DNA of 64,000 nucleotides. Origin: Sipunculus nudus. Lineage: Eukaryota > Annelida > Sipuncula > Golfingiida > Sipunculidae. Below the pieces are notes generated by a model. It searched no databases and was not told the origin of the DNA. It was given only the letters and a program-made list of their open reading frames with translations. The DNA is taken from positions 75,654,300 to 75,718,299 of the forward strand of contig CM049314.1 of assembly GCA_026874595.1 (NCBI GenBank). The letters are read 5' to 3'. Numbering within the stretch: the first letter of the stretch is position 1; every line of letters begins with the position of its first letter. Positions 25,270 through 40,062 of this stretch are shown here, in pieces. The position numbers were made by a program, and so were the translations under genes.

Positions 25270-28200
25270 ACATATAAAGGCTAATATATAACAGCTGAGA
25301 TGATGTGAAGTCTTCATCAGAGAAAAATTTCATATTCCAAAACGATTTATAAATCCAGATTATCAGTTATATGAGGACAACAAATTTTTATTGATGCTTG
25401 ATCATGATGTTTACAACACTAGGATCCGATGTCATGTTATACGTCTTTGTTTTGTAACTGCGAATGTACTTACGATCCAATGGATTATCGTGGGTTGCGT
25501 AAAAGTAAAAGTCCACTGGCTCATCCTCATCGTAATATCCGCTGCATGACATGGAAAAGGCATCAGATAATGCAGTGCCCTCTGTTGGTAATACCTCACA
25601 CTTCCCTATTGTTGGCTGGGCATTAATGGTCATGTTAAGATCAGCTTGACCTTTGAAATATGGGCAGTAGCTATCAACCGCTGAAAGAAAAATAATAAAC
25701 AGGAAAATGAAGAGGATCCATACACAATTATCATTTTCTGGTTGAAAAACCTCTAATTATCAAATTAAAAAAAATAAGTTAACATTTTAATATCATAAAA
25801 TAATATTTGTCTGGCTGTGTCACTGAAATAGTCAAACCAAAGTTCTGCTGTTCTGCTAAAACATAAAACAGACTATGATTTAGATATAGACAAAACACAA
25901 AAATATGTGGCACAAGCTTTTTACACATATATCTATTCTTAACAGAAAACTCTTAAATCTATATCATTAGCAGATCCAATACTTAAAACTATATGTGGCA
26001 TGATGAAACGGCTGTGACTTAAAGATTTGAGGCCTTAATTTGTCCACCTTACAAACAAATTTATTTTTTATATTATACTGTCCAGACATTTATCATTTAT
26101 TAAATATAACAAGACTTTTGCCATTTTTGAAACATGTCCAGACTTTTGTCATTTATTAAATATGTCCAATTTTTTGCTAGTTATCAAATATGTCTAGACT
26201 TTTATCAGTTATTCAATATATCCAGACTTTTACCATTTAGTTAATATATCCGCAATTTTGCCATTTATTATTAAGTATATTCAAGTACTAATGTCTGCAT
26301 GACCAGACAAAGGAAACATGGGTAAGTCAAGGGCCCACCTGAAACTTTGAAGAGGCAGGAGCTTCTGGGAGATAAGTCGACAGGTGTAAAGCGACATTCA
26401 CGATTTGTTTCTCCGCAGGTAGTTTCAAACTTCATCTTACAGCCCGGTCTCTCCATGGGGGTCCATGAGTATTTCCACAGTGGGGTCCAGTCACAGTCCG
26501 GGCATGTCACCTTGATCTGCAAGGTGATGCTTAACGAAGATGTCAGTTTCGGTACACAGTTCCTCCTACAGCTGTTCAAAACATTCAATGATAAACTAAA
26601 TTCAACGATGTAGTTGATATCATAATACCATATTTGTGCGTGTATAAGGCGATAATTTTAAATGGGTACAAGTTTTTCAGCGCCTTCAGGGCCGCAATTT
26701 ACGGCAATAAGCATTATTTTGTTGGACAACTGGTTGCCGTGAATATCAGTGATCATGTCCATACGATGGTACACTCAATAAAGAATATTACACTGCTATT
26801 TTTTTGTTTGAATCATTAACATGAGATATAAATATGAACATAGTTAAATAACTGATTAGAAATTTGCCCTTGCCACACTGACACAGGGATTTTAATGGAA
26901 TCAATGTATGAAAGCCTTATGGACAGTACAGCTAGTGATTTACCGGGATCGCGTACGGAATTGCAGAACCGACGGACTGAAACAGAATTCAAAATCCTGA
27001 AAATGTTTAGGTTTTAATGTATTTTTTCAAAAGGACCTTGACAATTTAATCTAAATGTATTTGCAGTGATATAATTGTCAGATGTCGCTGACAGCATGTT
27101 GGGCTCACCAATGTACACAAGGTCCGAGCTGGCGTTTTATGTGTGTTACACAGGACTCACATACGGCAGGCTGGGAACTTGGCTATATGTCATCAAGTAG
27201 CACGTAATATGAATATTAAAACAACGATGATCTTTATTTCACATGAAGCCGTATTTACGGCGTTAAATGTGCATGAGTTCCATAATTGTGGACGCTGTCA
27301 GCTGGCTTACATACTGACATACACGTAGACTCGGAGGCACACGAGACATGACACCTCAAATACAAGACAAGGAGTAGTACTTTATAATTATAACTATGAA
27401 ACGGTCTTTCTTTAGGTTGCGTGAAATGCAATGTCTGACAGGCTTGTGGTATTGGATTACTTCATGAAATGAATGTATTATAAAAGGTCAACAAAGTTCA
27501 ATAAAGGGACTGTGTTTCTGTGAGACACAAATATGACAAATTTCCTCACAATTTTAAAATGAAATACAAGATTTGGTGCATACATCTTCTTGGGAAATCA
27601 TCTGTTAAATAGTAACCGAAAGAAAACCCTGGTTAAAATACATGTATATAAAATAAAATAACGTAGTTCACTGAGGTTCTATTTGGTCATAACCTAATCA
27701 CATGGTTTCCTTCCACACCAGCACAACAGAATCAAATGGAACCTAATCAACATCATTTACACTAACGTGATATATTTTTTTGAGAGAAAATGGTGACTGT
27801 GACATTTTGGTGGATAAACCAGAAAAAAACAGATAGTTACGGATTAACAAGGGATTATAAACGAGGAAGCCTGGCTATATAGAGCATCGTGGTAGCCTTC
27901 GTAGCCTTCATGTGTCGTCTCTAATGTCTACCTTTAGCTACTTGGGGATGTGGTCATGCAGTGAGTGTTTGGAGAGATCCCCTAAATATATGCAAAAGAC
28001 TAATATTTAATTTAAATAAATACATTTTTTATTGAGTAAGGTGTCAATGCCCTGTAATTAAGACTCTCTTGACATGCTAATTTTTATAGGTCAACACGTG
28101 GAGATTTGCCGAAAATAACTTTTACCCAAGTTGGGGCCTTAAAATTGACCATCGTTTTATACACGAGACTGCTTTATTCACGCAAAAATGCAGTACATCA

Positions 28201-31200
28201 GTAGAACCGTATCTTGATCTGCATGTAGAGAGCATTAACTGATGTTGTTGGTGAACAATAGGTCTTTTCTATTTTACTAGTGATACCTTTCGGTGATATT
28301 TGATATATATATAATTCAGGGCTAGTTACCAACTTGTACGGCAGACAACAGATGTTTTTGACCCTTTTACATTAACGTATCATAATTTTTAGCGTCCTTG
28401 GCAGCAGTAAGAACCTGAAAAACGAGGTTCAACTTGGAAAGCTATGTGTTGGTGATATATCTGACGTATGATGTTAATTCATTAATTATCCAGGGGTCAG
28501 AGAATATCATCCAGGGCTCAGGTATAATTGTTTAGGGATCAAAGGATATCATCCAGTTATCAAGTATAATTGTCCAGGGGTCAGTGGATATCATCCAGGG
28601 ATCAGGTATAATTGTCCAGGGGGTCAGATGACATCATCTACGGATCAGGTATAACTGTCCAGGTGAAATAAAGGATGGGGTAGGGGATAATTGTTTCACC
28701 CAGGGAAGTTGGCAACTGTAACAATATTAGAGCATATCATACAGTGATCTCAAACAGGTGTCAGTTGGATTATAGAAAAGCATCATGGGGTGAGGGAGAG
28801 TTGTCCAGGGATCGGATGATTGCAAAGAGGTTTAGAAATCACTTAATTATTGAATATTTCTTTCCAGGATGCATCAACCACAGTGATTAGCACTGAGTGT
28901 ATGTTCCTACAGATCTCAGTATTATTACTAAGATAGGGCACTTGATCATGAAATCAATTTTTATTTATAATGCATTGAACACTTTCCCTACTGAGGTCAC
29001 ACCAGTGGACTTGTCAGTTGTTAAGGCCTAAAGTGAGGTGTATATGAAATAATATGACATTTACATTACAAACATAATTTGACATTATATATACATTTAT
29101 CCTTAACTGAATTTATTTATGGGAGTGATTTTGCCGTGTTAGGGAAGATATTATACAAGGCTTCCAATGCTAGAGTGACTGATTTATATGATTTCAAAAG
29201 TTTTCTATAAATGAAACACTCTTACCTGAGAGTGGTAGGAACAGTAGAGTTTCTGTCAAGACAGAGCCCAGCATAGGTCAACTTCTGGTGACAAAGACAA
29301 ACTAAAAAGATATCAAGAGCACCGCAAAGGTGTATAATATGCCGGTCATGTATCTGGTAACCTCTGACCTCATTAAATATGAATTTTGATAAGAAAGAAA
29401 TACAGGTGAGAAACTCTATTGGTAAATTTGAAAAAGGTGCCACTAAAAGTTGGGCGATCTCTGACCTCTTTAAATATGCATGTATTTTGCTGGAAATCCT
29501 ACTTTAGTAAAATATTTTATTGAATAATATTTCTGATGTAAGTTATCACACCAGAAAGTAGCCTAGTAACCTGTGACCTTATTAAATTGGTGGATGTTGC
29601 CCATAATCAAAGTAGTTATGGTGAGTTTTGTGAAAATTCATCAATGCCCCGGTAAGTTATCGCGGCGACAGTAAAATGGACGGACAGACAGAAGGACAGA
29701 CGGTATACAAAATACTCCCATCTTAGACGAGCGTATAAAAAGTTAGGAACAAGAATGGGAACTAATGATCAATTATAATTGAAGATCAGTTGGCTAATAC
29801 AGACGATTTGATAATCAATCTTGCATTGCCATAATCAATTACATTAAAAAAAAAAAAAATTCCCATAGGCTTTATAATGAAGGTAGGTTCGCTTTCTAAT
29901 ATTAGTCCTACAGGTCTTCATCTGATCAGACATTTCTTACTCCTAGAGGTCAACCTTTGATGACATTCCTTTGATGACATTACATGAAATTACAACTAAT
30001 TCTCAACACTTCTCAAAAGTGAATAATAATTAATCATTGGTAGCTGATACGCTATTGACTCGGATGACCATGATCAAGGAGGCGACTTACAAGACTAGTC
30101 AGAACATCTACTGTCTTAATCCTACACACACAGTTAACATTTATTAAACAAAAACTCTGTTTCCATGCTTTCCCTGAGTGCTAGCAAATGTGTCTGAATT
30201 GAGAATGTCAATGTAGTATTAACAGCTTATCAGTAAACTACTTGTCAGTATCAATTTGCATTAAACACATATAAAACTGAATTAAAAATAATGTTCACAG
30301 TTTACAGTAACATATAAAGCTTTACTCCAAGCAAAATTAAACATCACCATGAGAACATTTAAGGTTTCCATAGAGATTTCTCCTGAACCTCTCTGAATAT
30401 TAAGTAAGACTTCATGGGTCTAACAGTAACCACTTTTTCCCTGGTTAACTGCAGAGAGGATCTAGAGGTACTCATTTCTTAAATGAGATATGCAGCAAAA
30501 TGATTTTACCAATGGATATTTAAATATTCATATATCCGATATTTTTCCATATCCAAGAAGTTTTCTCATATGTAATAAGACTAATTTTTAAAGAGAGTTT
30601 CATATTTATTAGAGGAAAAAATGTAACACAAATAAACAAGATACTGCCGTACCTGGCAAAGTTGGTGTGGCTGTAAAAAAAGACAAAGATACTGTTTATC
30701 ATGGATTTATGCTGAAACAGAGTAACATAGAAAACATAGAGTTATAAAGAGCACATAATGTTTATGCATGTGGCAAACACCACCAACATGGTGCAGATGA
30801 GAAACATTTTAATTTGACGAAAAGTAAACTATTGAACATGGCAGGTGTTACAAACTGTCGGTTTGCCACCTTCAAATAGGATATCATATTACAATTATGT
30901 TTAGAATGAACTAGCAGCAAACCAAATATATGACCTATCCCTTATCAACTTTACTTATATATAATGCTGGACGGGTTAATAAGAGATGAGCATTAGCAGC
31001 TGTGAAACAGACCAAAAGACCCACAACGAACAGCAAAGTGACTGTCATGGGGAAAGCGATTATATTGCAATATTGCACCAATAAAAGAAAGTGAGCATTG
31101 AAGTATCCACCACAGACCAAAACATATTTATATTCACGAGGTATATTCATACTCAAAAGTTATCATTTATTGAAAAATAGGACATGGTTGCCTGTGAAAT

Positions 31201-34200
31201 AATGTGGTTGACTTCATATTTGCGAGGTTAAAATTTTGCGATTTTGGATCTTTCCATTTATTCGCAAGGATTTATATTTTATTTCCTCGCTATACAGTAA
31301 ACTAACAAAAAGTATATCCTTTATTGTATGATTTTTTTCAATATGTCAGCAAATTCTTTGCAATTTGAAAATGACTGAGAGAACATTAAACTAGTATAAC
31401 AAGGACAGATGCGAACCTGTGCAATGTGATACACAACATGCTTGACCATTATTTGAAAAGTATTTGCATACTTTTCCAGTCTTTTCTGTAGTTTGACATG
31501 CCTGTAATGCTCAGGAAAATCTGGAAATCCCTTCTGATGAGGTCCAATAGAACCAGTCTTGTCTCTGTCTTTTTCTCCTTAGGACAGTTACAGTTAATGA
31601 GACTTCTCTTGTGCAGTCAGATGGACAGCCGTATTATCCGCAGGGAACAATGTCTCACTTGCAGTTTAATGTGTCCAATAACTTATCAATTTTTGCAAAT
31701 AAACATTATTTGACTTCTAGTTGGCAATGGAGATATGTCTCTTGCCTGTTCCCAGCTGACTTGAATCTTATTTAAGATTGTAATCTTTGAGTTAATGACA
31801 GTGAGCCTAAACAAGTCATTAGCACGTTTCATGTTTTCAATGACTGCTGGATAAATATCCTATGTAAGGTTAGCTGCAGAGTAGTTCCTCATATCATCAT
31901 CACTCTGCTCTCTAAATAAAAGATCATACCTTAAAACATCACGCAGAGCTGGCAGCTCAGATGACAGAAGCGTCCTACCAGCCCCCAACAGATTGCTCCT
32001 GTGTGTAAAGGTTGAACATCTAGTTCACTTCTTTGCCACTTTTGGCCCCATTCTGAAGATTTTATTTGACTGAGACTTCAATGATTACATCGACTTTTCC
32101 TCCCTTATATAGAAATTTTACCTGGTGGAATTACTGGAAGTATAGTCTGTTAACAGTTGCATTCAGTAGATTTTTTTTATGTTGACCTCAGGATGGGTAT
32201 TATGATTTCGTTTACCTGGTATGCAATGTCAGAAAATGGCGCAAAGGCTGGCTTTTCAACCTTCAGACTGAAAGTGTAAAATCCCAAAAGCACCTTTTTT
32301 TGGCAACTATAAACTGAGAACAAAGTTTGTAAATGGACCACTTAGGACCAGTAGTCACATTCATGTAACATGAGCCATGTGTTTCAAATGAACCTCTGAA
32401 GCATTTGTAAATTCACAGGAAAATGATATAAATTGATATGAAAAGGTATTAATGGATAACTTTTCCAAAATGATCAAATGGTCTTCAAAATTCATTTAAA
32501 CGCAATTGATAGTGCATAAGGTTTAAATTCAGGAACGATCTAACTTCAACAACAAATAAAGATGTACTGAAATACAGGAGTAAAATTCGAAAACGTTTAT
32601 TATTTTCAAATGATGATTTACCAAACAAGATATAATTTGATCTTAAAACATTAAAGAAATCTTGAGGTACTTCTATCATGGTACATGTTTTAAGCACTCC
32701 TCATATTGTATATGAGCATTTTTTTTTTTTTTTGAAAAACTGACACACCCTAACCACTAGTCTTGTGAAGAGGAAGTTATCTGATATGTATAGACCTACA
32801 CAATGTCGGGCTGATTCATAAAACTTCTCAGACAGGTCCACTTGGATAACCAAGCTCAACTGAGGCAGGCAGTTTGTCCCGAGGAACTGGAACTAATATG
32901 CTATTACAAGGAATATTTGACTTTACAGTTTCGGAGAAGTTTTTTTTTTTGCTTTTTTATAAAAAACAAGTTAATGCAGACAGCGAAATGAGAAAATCCG
33001 ATAGTATTTTAGATGACGGCTTCCTGTATAAACTTTGGTGATGTTAGCTCCTGCCATTTTTGAGGTGGTAGTGGTTAACGTACGGATGACCGCACACCAT
33101 TGCATAAGCTCACAAGTCGCTAATAAGTTTTGTTCTTTATGGCAAATGATTTAAAAGGTCACATATTATTCATTATATTAATCTTGTTTTGATAACATAA
33201 ATATTATGTTTATATGAATACTATCAACATTTAGTCTTGAGACGTCGCAAGCACAGTTAAACAGTTAATGTATATGAGACGACTGTGAGGATACAGTAAA
33301 TGAAACGCCTGCTTAATACATGTTTAGCTTTTGTAGTCCAAATTCTCTAAATATTGAACCACTTGGTCATATATTGATGTTAATAATATATGTGGAACAC
33401 TTTCATATTTATACCATCTGAAGATTACTTACGGGTTGGTGGTGGTGGTGTAGTAACCCTCTGGGCTGTAAGAGTACATAAAAATTTGTATTTAATGTTA
33501 TTTTCTGTGATGTTACATCAACTAATGATATATGATAAATACAATATAACGCACTGCTCTTAATATACAGCAGGCTATATGGCACATATGAGGTACTTTA
33601 TAGGTAAATTCGAAGTCTTTCGAAAAAATAAGGTGAAAACTGCTGACTACTCAGGCACTTTTGTTTTTAAATCAGTGCAGCCGGGCAAATATTTCCCTTT
33701 TTATTACAGGTTTAATAGTAAAGTTTCATTTGATCAGAGAAAAACATGAAAATAACAGAATTGCTTTGCTAATTAAGAAATACAACATAATAAAAGGAAA
33801 TTACTTTTACCAATTTCTAACAATTTTATTTCTTAATAGAATTGTTAAAAGTAATTTCTTATCTCATAAGTTAATAAGACAAGAAATTTTTTTTACCAAA
33901 TTTTATTATTTTATTTTTTTCAGGTTGGTATTTCTTACCTGCCAAGCCGGGCGGTAATTGTTAAAATTCACCTGCACAAATGCTTTTGTCACAATCCCTA
34001 AATTTATTTACTTAAATATTACTGTTAAAACATTTTCGTTAACAGATAATATTTATAGACCATTTCTTTTTTTAGGAGCAATTTTCTCAGAGTTGTTTAA
34101 ATTTAAGACATATTTCTTTGTGAATATAATGGGAACCCTGAAAATAAATGAAAATGAGACAAAGAAAATTTAAGTTAAACAGATATATCATATGAGATAG

Positions 34201-37200
34201 GTACGATCTCATGTCAGATGGACAGAAGTGACACAAGTCATGCAGATAAACAATTGTTAATTGATATCAGATGATAAGTTGGACCCTCTGCTTGCCCTGT
34301 GGAGAAGGCAACCAAAGGTTCTCATCCGCCCTAAAGTCTTAACCACCTGCCCTAGGCTTGGTGTCTGAAAAACTAACTTTTTTCCTAACCATAGTTGTTT
34401 ACGTAATCATAATGCATTTGAAAAAAAAAATCGTCTTCTGGTTACTAATGCAAGGATTAGCCAGTATAAAGATGCACTTAAACATTTCATACTAATTAAG
34501 TTTTTTTACATGGCAACTTTAAGTGCTCAGTTTGAAGAACATCTAAAACTTGTATCAAATATTTTTATACTACGAGTGGTAGTTTATTACTATATACAGT
34601 ATATGTTCATGACTATAAAATGAATGTCATATAATTTGCCAATACAGTTCACTAACCATTTCGAATCTTGCATATGTATGGTAGTGTCTGGGTGCATTCC
34701 TCATACATCCATTTTGAGCTGATTTTAAGGTTGAACATGGTACAACCAAAAGGCTTCGTTTGAACCAAGCTGTGTGGGTAGAACAATGTCATAGGGGTCT
34801 GATCAACCCAGCTTCCAAATTTGCTCATACCTAAAATTTACAGCAGAACTGTAGAAAGAGTCTGTGATTAGCAAAAACTCATTAAATTTATTTTTTTTAT
34901 TAAAATTGAAAATACTGAACCAAATATTAACTCCTTTAACAATCAATAATGCATGATTACTTATATATCATATACATGTTTCAGTGGTCATCACTATTGA
35001 CAATTAACAAAGTAGTGTTGACAGAGTGACAGCTATATAATATATCCAGTGACCTCAAGTATTTTTTTTAGGAAAATACATTAAAAATTACTTTAATTCT
35101 GCCTAGAAATGTGTTCTGTTGACATAAAATTTATTTTGATAAATTTAACATTTTAATAAGCAAATGCTTCATATTGTAATAAAAAGTGGATTTGGAAAAT
35201 GTCTGCTTGACCTGTAGGGTTATAGGATTTACTGTTTACGAACTTTTTAAACATTTATCAACATCTTAACTATTTTAAGCATTGCCGCAAATACCTATTT
35301 GTTTTTATCTCTCATCCTGTAATTTATTTCTTCTTTATTCTTATGTTTAAACGTACCTAACCACTGGTTTGGTAAAGATCCAAAATTTTTAATGACATAT
35401 TCATACTCTTCTATGGAGTGTATAGTCAACAAGACCCCTCCAAGGGCCATGCAGTTGATCATGGCATCAGTGAAGGTTTCTGGCTCGACATGTAAATGGT
35501 AGCAGTAACCAGCAAATTTCCCTTCATCTGGCAAGCAATCGTCATCTGAAATAAAATGTCAAGGTCAAGGTTGAGGTGAAGGTCATACAACAGTACCCAT
35601 CAAAACAGGACTCAGTAGGAATATATCCGAATTGAACCAATTAGGAATACTTTGGTCATGACTTCAGCCATGTCAAAAACTGCACTACAAGAGGAATTAT
35701 AGAAATACAATAACAATCAACTTTTTCTAAACTGGTAATCATAACCATAGATGATGAGTGAGGAATTAAAGCAGAAATAAATGTGAATATACGAACCAAA
35801 GCTCAAGCTTATCTCTATTGTAAACCACATGTAGTCATTTCCTACCCTTTACAGGACTTACCAGTAGTTGTTAGTATTACCGTAAAAGTCGTTGCAGAAG
35901 TCGCGACTTGTACTAGGAAATCGAATTCTAAAAACTAGAATTTTCTAGCAAAGTCGGGGTGCGACTTGTAATACGTATGTATCCCGTTTCAGTCAGCTTT
36001 CCCGGTACATGGAACGACGTCAGTTGAGCGATAATCGGCGACACCTTTATCCAGTGCTTTGTGAAACGTCTTTCCCCAATAATTCACACTTTTAATCATC
36101 TCTTGGGCCTTATATTTTGTGAACTGACGGAATTTTCATTTTATTAACATTAAATGCAAATTTTAAATTTGCCCAGTTCAAGGCCTACCCGTTGTGACAA
36201 GCCGCAATTCAAGTGACTTCCTAATCTGCGTTACTGTAATATCATGAGTCAATTTGACGCATATGCCAGTCTGCCGCTCTTTGATGTACATTTTCTTTCC
36301 GGTTAACTATATGGGTATGCTTGTCATTAAGAAAAACTCGCGGTTCCATATCCGTTTATGCATGTAAAGTTGCGTGTCATTCAAGCTTGATCCTCTACAG
36401 ACACGTCGTGAATTCTTTTTGCCTGCCCGGTTGATCGCTGAATACCAGCTGACCTTTGAAGCCGTGTAGCGGAAATTCAAGCCCCGGGTCACCCGTGCAA
36501 TGACCTTTACATCCCCATGTCAACTAAGCCTTCCGTGACAGATATCCACAGTTAAAAACTCTCATATTAAGAACCGTTAGGTCACTGTCACCATCTCGTG
36601 GTTTTCAAACGTTTTGGATAACAAAGTTATAACGTTTTACGTGAGCTGCAAATATATGATTTGCTTCGTGTGTTACCCGTGTCTCTTTCAGGACGATCGT
36701 ATGCCCGGTCAACAATATGGCGGCACGCATGCATTACGGTCAATCGTGCGTTGACGTATTCGTGATTTTTTTTAATGAAGACACATTAATCAATACAATG
36801 AAATAACAACATACAGGTATATATTTTATTTACTTAAAATGCCACATACGTACCTAAATTCCACGGGAACCGGCATCGTTTGGTGTCATGACGGGTCTAG
36901 TTCAACACGGCTGAGTTTGCCATGCATCCAAGCAATTTGAATATAATCACTAATAACGATGGAAATTGGGTTTTCGAGATAAAAAAATCATTAGTCTCAG
37001 TAAATATAATACCTGTAAATTCAATGATTTTTTTTAACTGACCGGTCAATAAAGCGTTCATTATCCCCTTGTTGACTGACATGTATTTCAGTGATTTCAC
37101 TTATACCGTGCATGTGCCGCGCCTAGATCGTAAGTTGTAACAATTAATTCAAGGGTTACTAAATTCAGTTTTAGAGCCCATTTCAGAAATTAGATGAATA

Positions 37201-40022
37201 AATTTAAACTAAATTATTCTTTCCATCTTTCAGTTGTCTTAAGTAGGTTAAAATCATGCCCAATGCGACGGATTGGGACTCGTCACGCGTACGCAAACTA
37301 ATCATAGTCTAATGAATCCACCCTACGTTTGACGATCTTTAACGATTTAAAGAGTTGCTCGATTGTGATAGTATTTTGCCTCAGACTCTTTTAGTTTATT
37401 AATACAGTCATTTAACTTGACATTTGCATTCTAATGTTACTTAACCTAGTAAGAAACGGCAACAATGACATCGTTTCACAGCACAAATTGTTATCCGACG
37501 CAGCTGACTTTGGCACTGTACAAATCTTACCTGACAATTAAACCCCGACTTAATATGTCAAGATTCTGTTGTTATTCCTTAAATATAAGCATTGTATTAA
37601 AGCTGTCCAATTGTTTTTATGTTTAAATGGTTTTTAATTAGTTTATAAACCACATAAGTACTACGGGGACGTTGGTTGTAGTCTTGCATCGCAAAGAATG
37701 ATACTAAAATTTCATATGTATCAGGTGGTTGGGACGCCTCTGAAGTCTGGGTGCGACCTATATTATGGACTTTTCCTGAAACTAAACTTGATAAGCTATT
37801 CCCCATGGGGATCCTAAAAGTCAGGGTGCGACTTGTAATAAGGATGTGACTTCTGCAACGACTTTTACGGTATAACCCTTGGAAGACATACGTGTTTGTG
37901 GTCAGAATTTCAACAAACATGCAGGGTGTTTGCCAGTGTTACAAGGCTGCAGTTATTACACAATTTCATAATATGGTAGAAAGCAAAAAAAAAAAATGTT
38001 TAATTACTGGTCTCATTTAATGCAGTGGCACCATACACGAAAGTAATGAGATATTTGTCTTTTCATCCATGGCATGTAGTTCCTCTTTGACATCTCAGTA
38101 GACCCTGTATTCATATTAGTGGGCCAAAGGTGACATTGATGGTAATACCACTATCATAGAATTCAATTATGTTTCCTTATGTTTCCTTGCCACTTTTTCA
38201 ATCTGTTCATTTTAATAAATTTCATAATAATAACAACAACAAGATTTTGTCAGAGACATCAATCCCCAAGAAGGTTAACCCTGATGAAACTTAGGTTTGA
38301 GGATCTACAGACTCGTCATGGTTCAACAACTAATCCCTGCAGGCAGCCTCCACAACAAATTAAGATATATGCAAATACTTATCAATAATACAAAATCTTT
38401 ATTATTGTTAAATGATCAAGATTACCTAAAATTTGAAAGAATTGCTTTTTAGGTGTTTTCCTCACCCTCCACATAATTTCAAGAAAATCTGTCCAGAACT
38501 TTTCGTGTAAATAGGCTGACAGACAAACCCAGTGTAGAGTATAATTATTCTGGCTGTCTGGCAGAAGTATAAAGATACAAACAAGGCCTACACGCCTGAT
38601 GTAAACCTGTGCAATGGGATAATCATCAGGTATAATGCTTCGACGCTGGAACATTACTTTCCAAGTCCACATGTAATATTTATATGTAGTATGCAAGTAC
38701 TTAAAATTTTGAGCACCAATTACAAAAACATCACCCCTGAAATAGTTGCACGGATGTACAAAACAAAATGATTGTAGGTGCCACAAGTCTTGTATACAAC
38801 AAAACTGTGTGAGATGTACAACCATGCATAATGTCAAGCTGATATATCTAATCACTCGTGAAAAACAAACAGAAGCATAAACTGTGCAAACAATTACAGT
38901 AGATTGTGCCACCAGTCTTAAACACCATGAAACATTGCAAGATGTATATAAATGCCTAATTTCAGGCTTATATATCAAATCCTTCCAGAGAAATAAGCAG
39001 GGACATACTCTGTGCAAAATTATTGCAGGTACCACCACAAGTCTCTTATACAACAAAGCTATCCCATACATATGGATATGCACAAATTCTGATTTCAGAT
39101 TGTTCGCTATATCAAATTCCTGCTCAGAAATAAGCAGGTACATATACTGTGCAAAATCATTGAAGTTGGCGACACCAGTCTTGTGTAAGAGAAAGCCATC
39201 AATGATGCATTGACAGGCAAAAAATTCAGGCAGATACATGAGACTTCTCTTGAGTCAGGAGCAGTGGGCTGATCAAGCTTAGCTGAGGCAAGCAGATGCC
39301 TGAAAGTGAACCAGTAAAAATAAACAGCTGCAGCTACTGCAATGAGTAAACTCTTGACCTGTTGCCTCATCTGATACAGTTGGCAGTCTGCAAAATATAT
39401 AAATAGATGCAAAATTAAACTTATTGCCAAATCTGAAATAGTTGACAGTCTGCCAAGCTATTTATTTACACAGACACAATCCTGGCCTGTTCGTTAATCT
39501 GTTTACACATACTGAAAGACTGTAACTACAAACTTTTTCTAAGCTGACATTTTCATAAGAATGTTTGTATCAAAATGAATTTAATAGATGCCTATTGAAA
39601 GCTGAATAAAAAAAACAGATATATTTGACTCATGGATTTATCTTAGACATAAGTTGGATATGGACACCAATAGGCAAGGAAAGTCTCGTTTCACGTCTAT
39701 TGAATGGAGGACAAAAAGGCCCGCTTCACATACTTTGGTCAGTTTTTCACAGAACACGGCGATTCTATATGCTTGAACCTGCAGCCACATGAATAACACA
39801 GACAACTTATAACTTTAAGATAAAATGTATCAATAGGTTTCATTATTTATGGCTCATGAGGGGAGATTCAAGTCTAACATAAACCAAGCCCACTTTGATA
39901 CTGCAACTGTGCTAAATGTTGGAACATAAACAAACCAGCCTATATATGTTCGTTGATCTGGAGCAGAAGTACATGTATTTACTATGAGCTTGTTCTTAAG
40001 CAAAACTAGAAAATCAAATAAG

Positions 40023-40062
<40 letters not shown>

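Noticed and set aside
30072-30112. 20-bp candidate mini-exon with strong GTAAGT donor
   Set aside because: It would change phase 1 to phase 0, which does not repair the mismatch with the REJ exon, and it has no Thr/Pro character.
35295-35356. Continuation of the lectin frame past the donor (GTFKHKNKEEINYR)
   Set aside because: Similarity stops at the GTACGT donor and the next exon restores the lectin fold in phase, so this is intron.
38382-39239. 285-residue open frame on the minus strand
   Set aside because: It lies over a GGCGCC-family fragment, is rich in Cys, Tyr and Ile as random AT-rich DNA is, and shows no domain; related repeats do not keep the frame.
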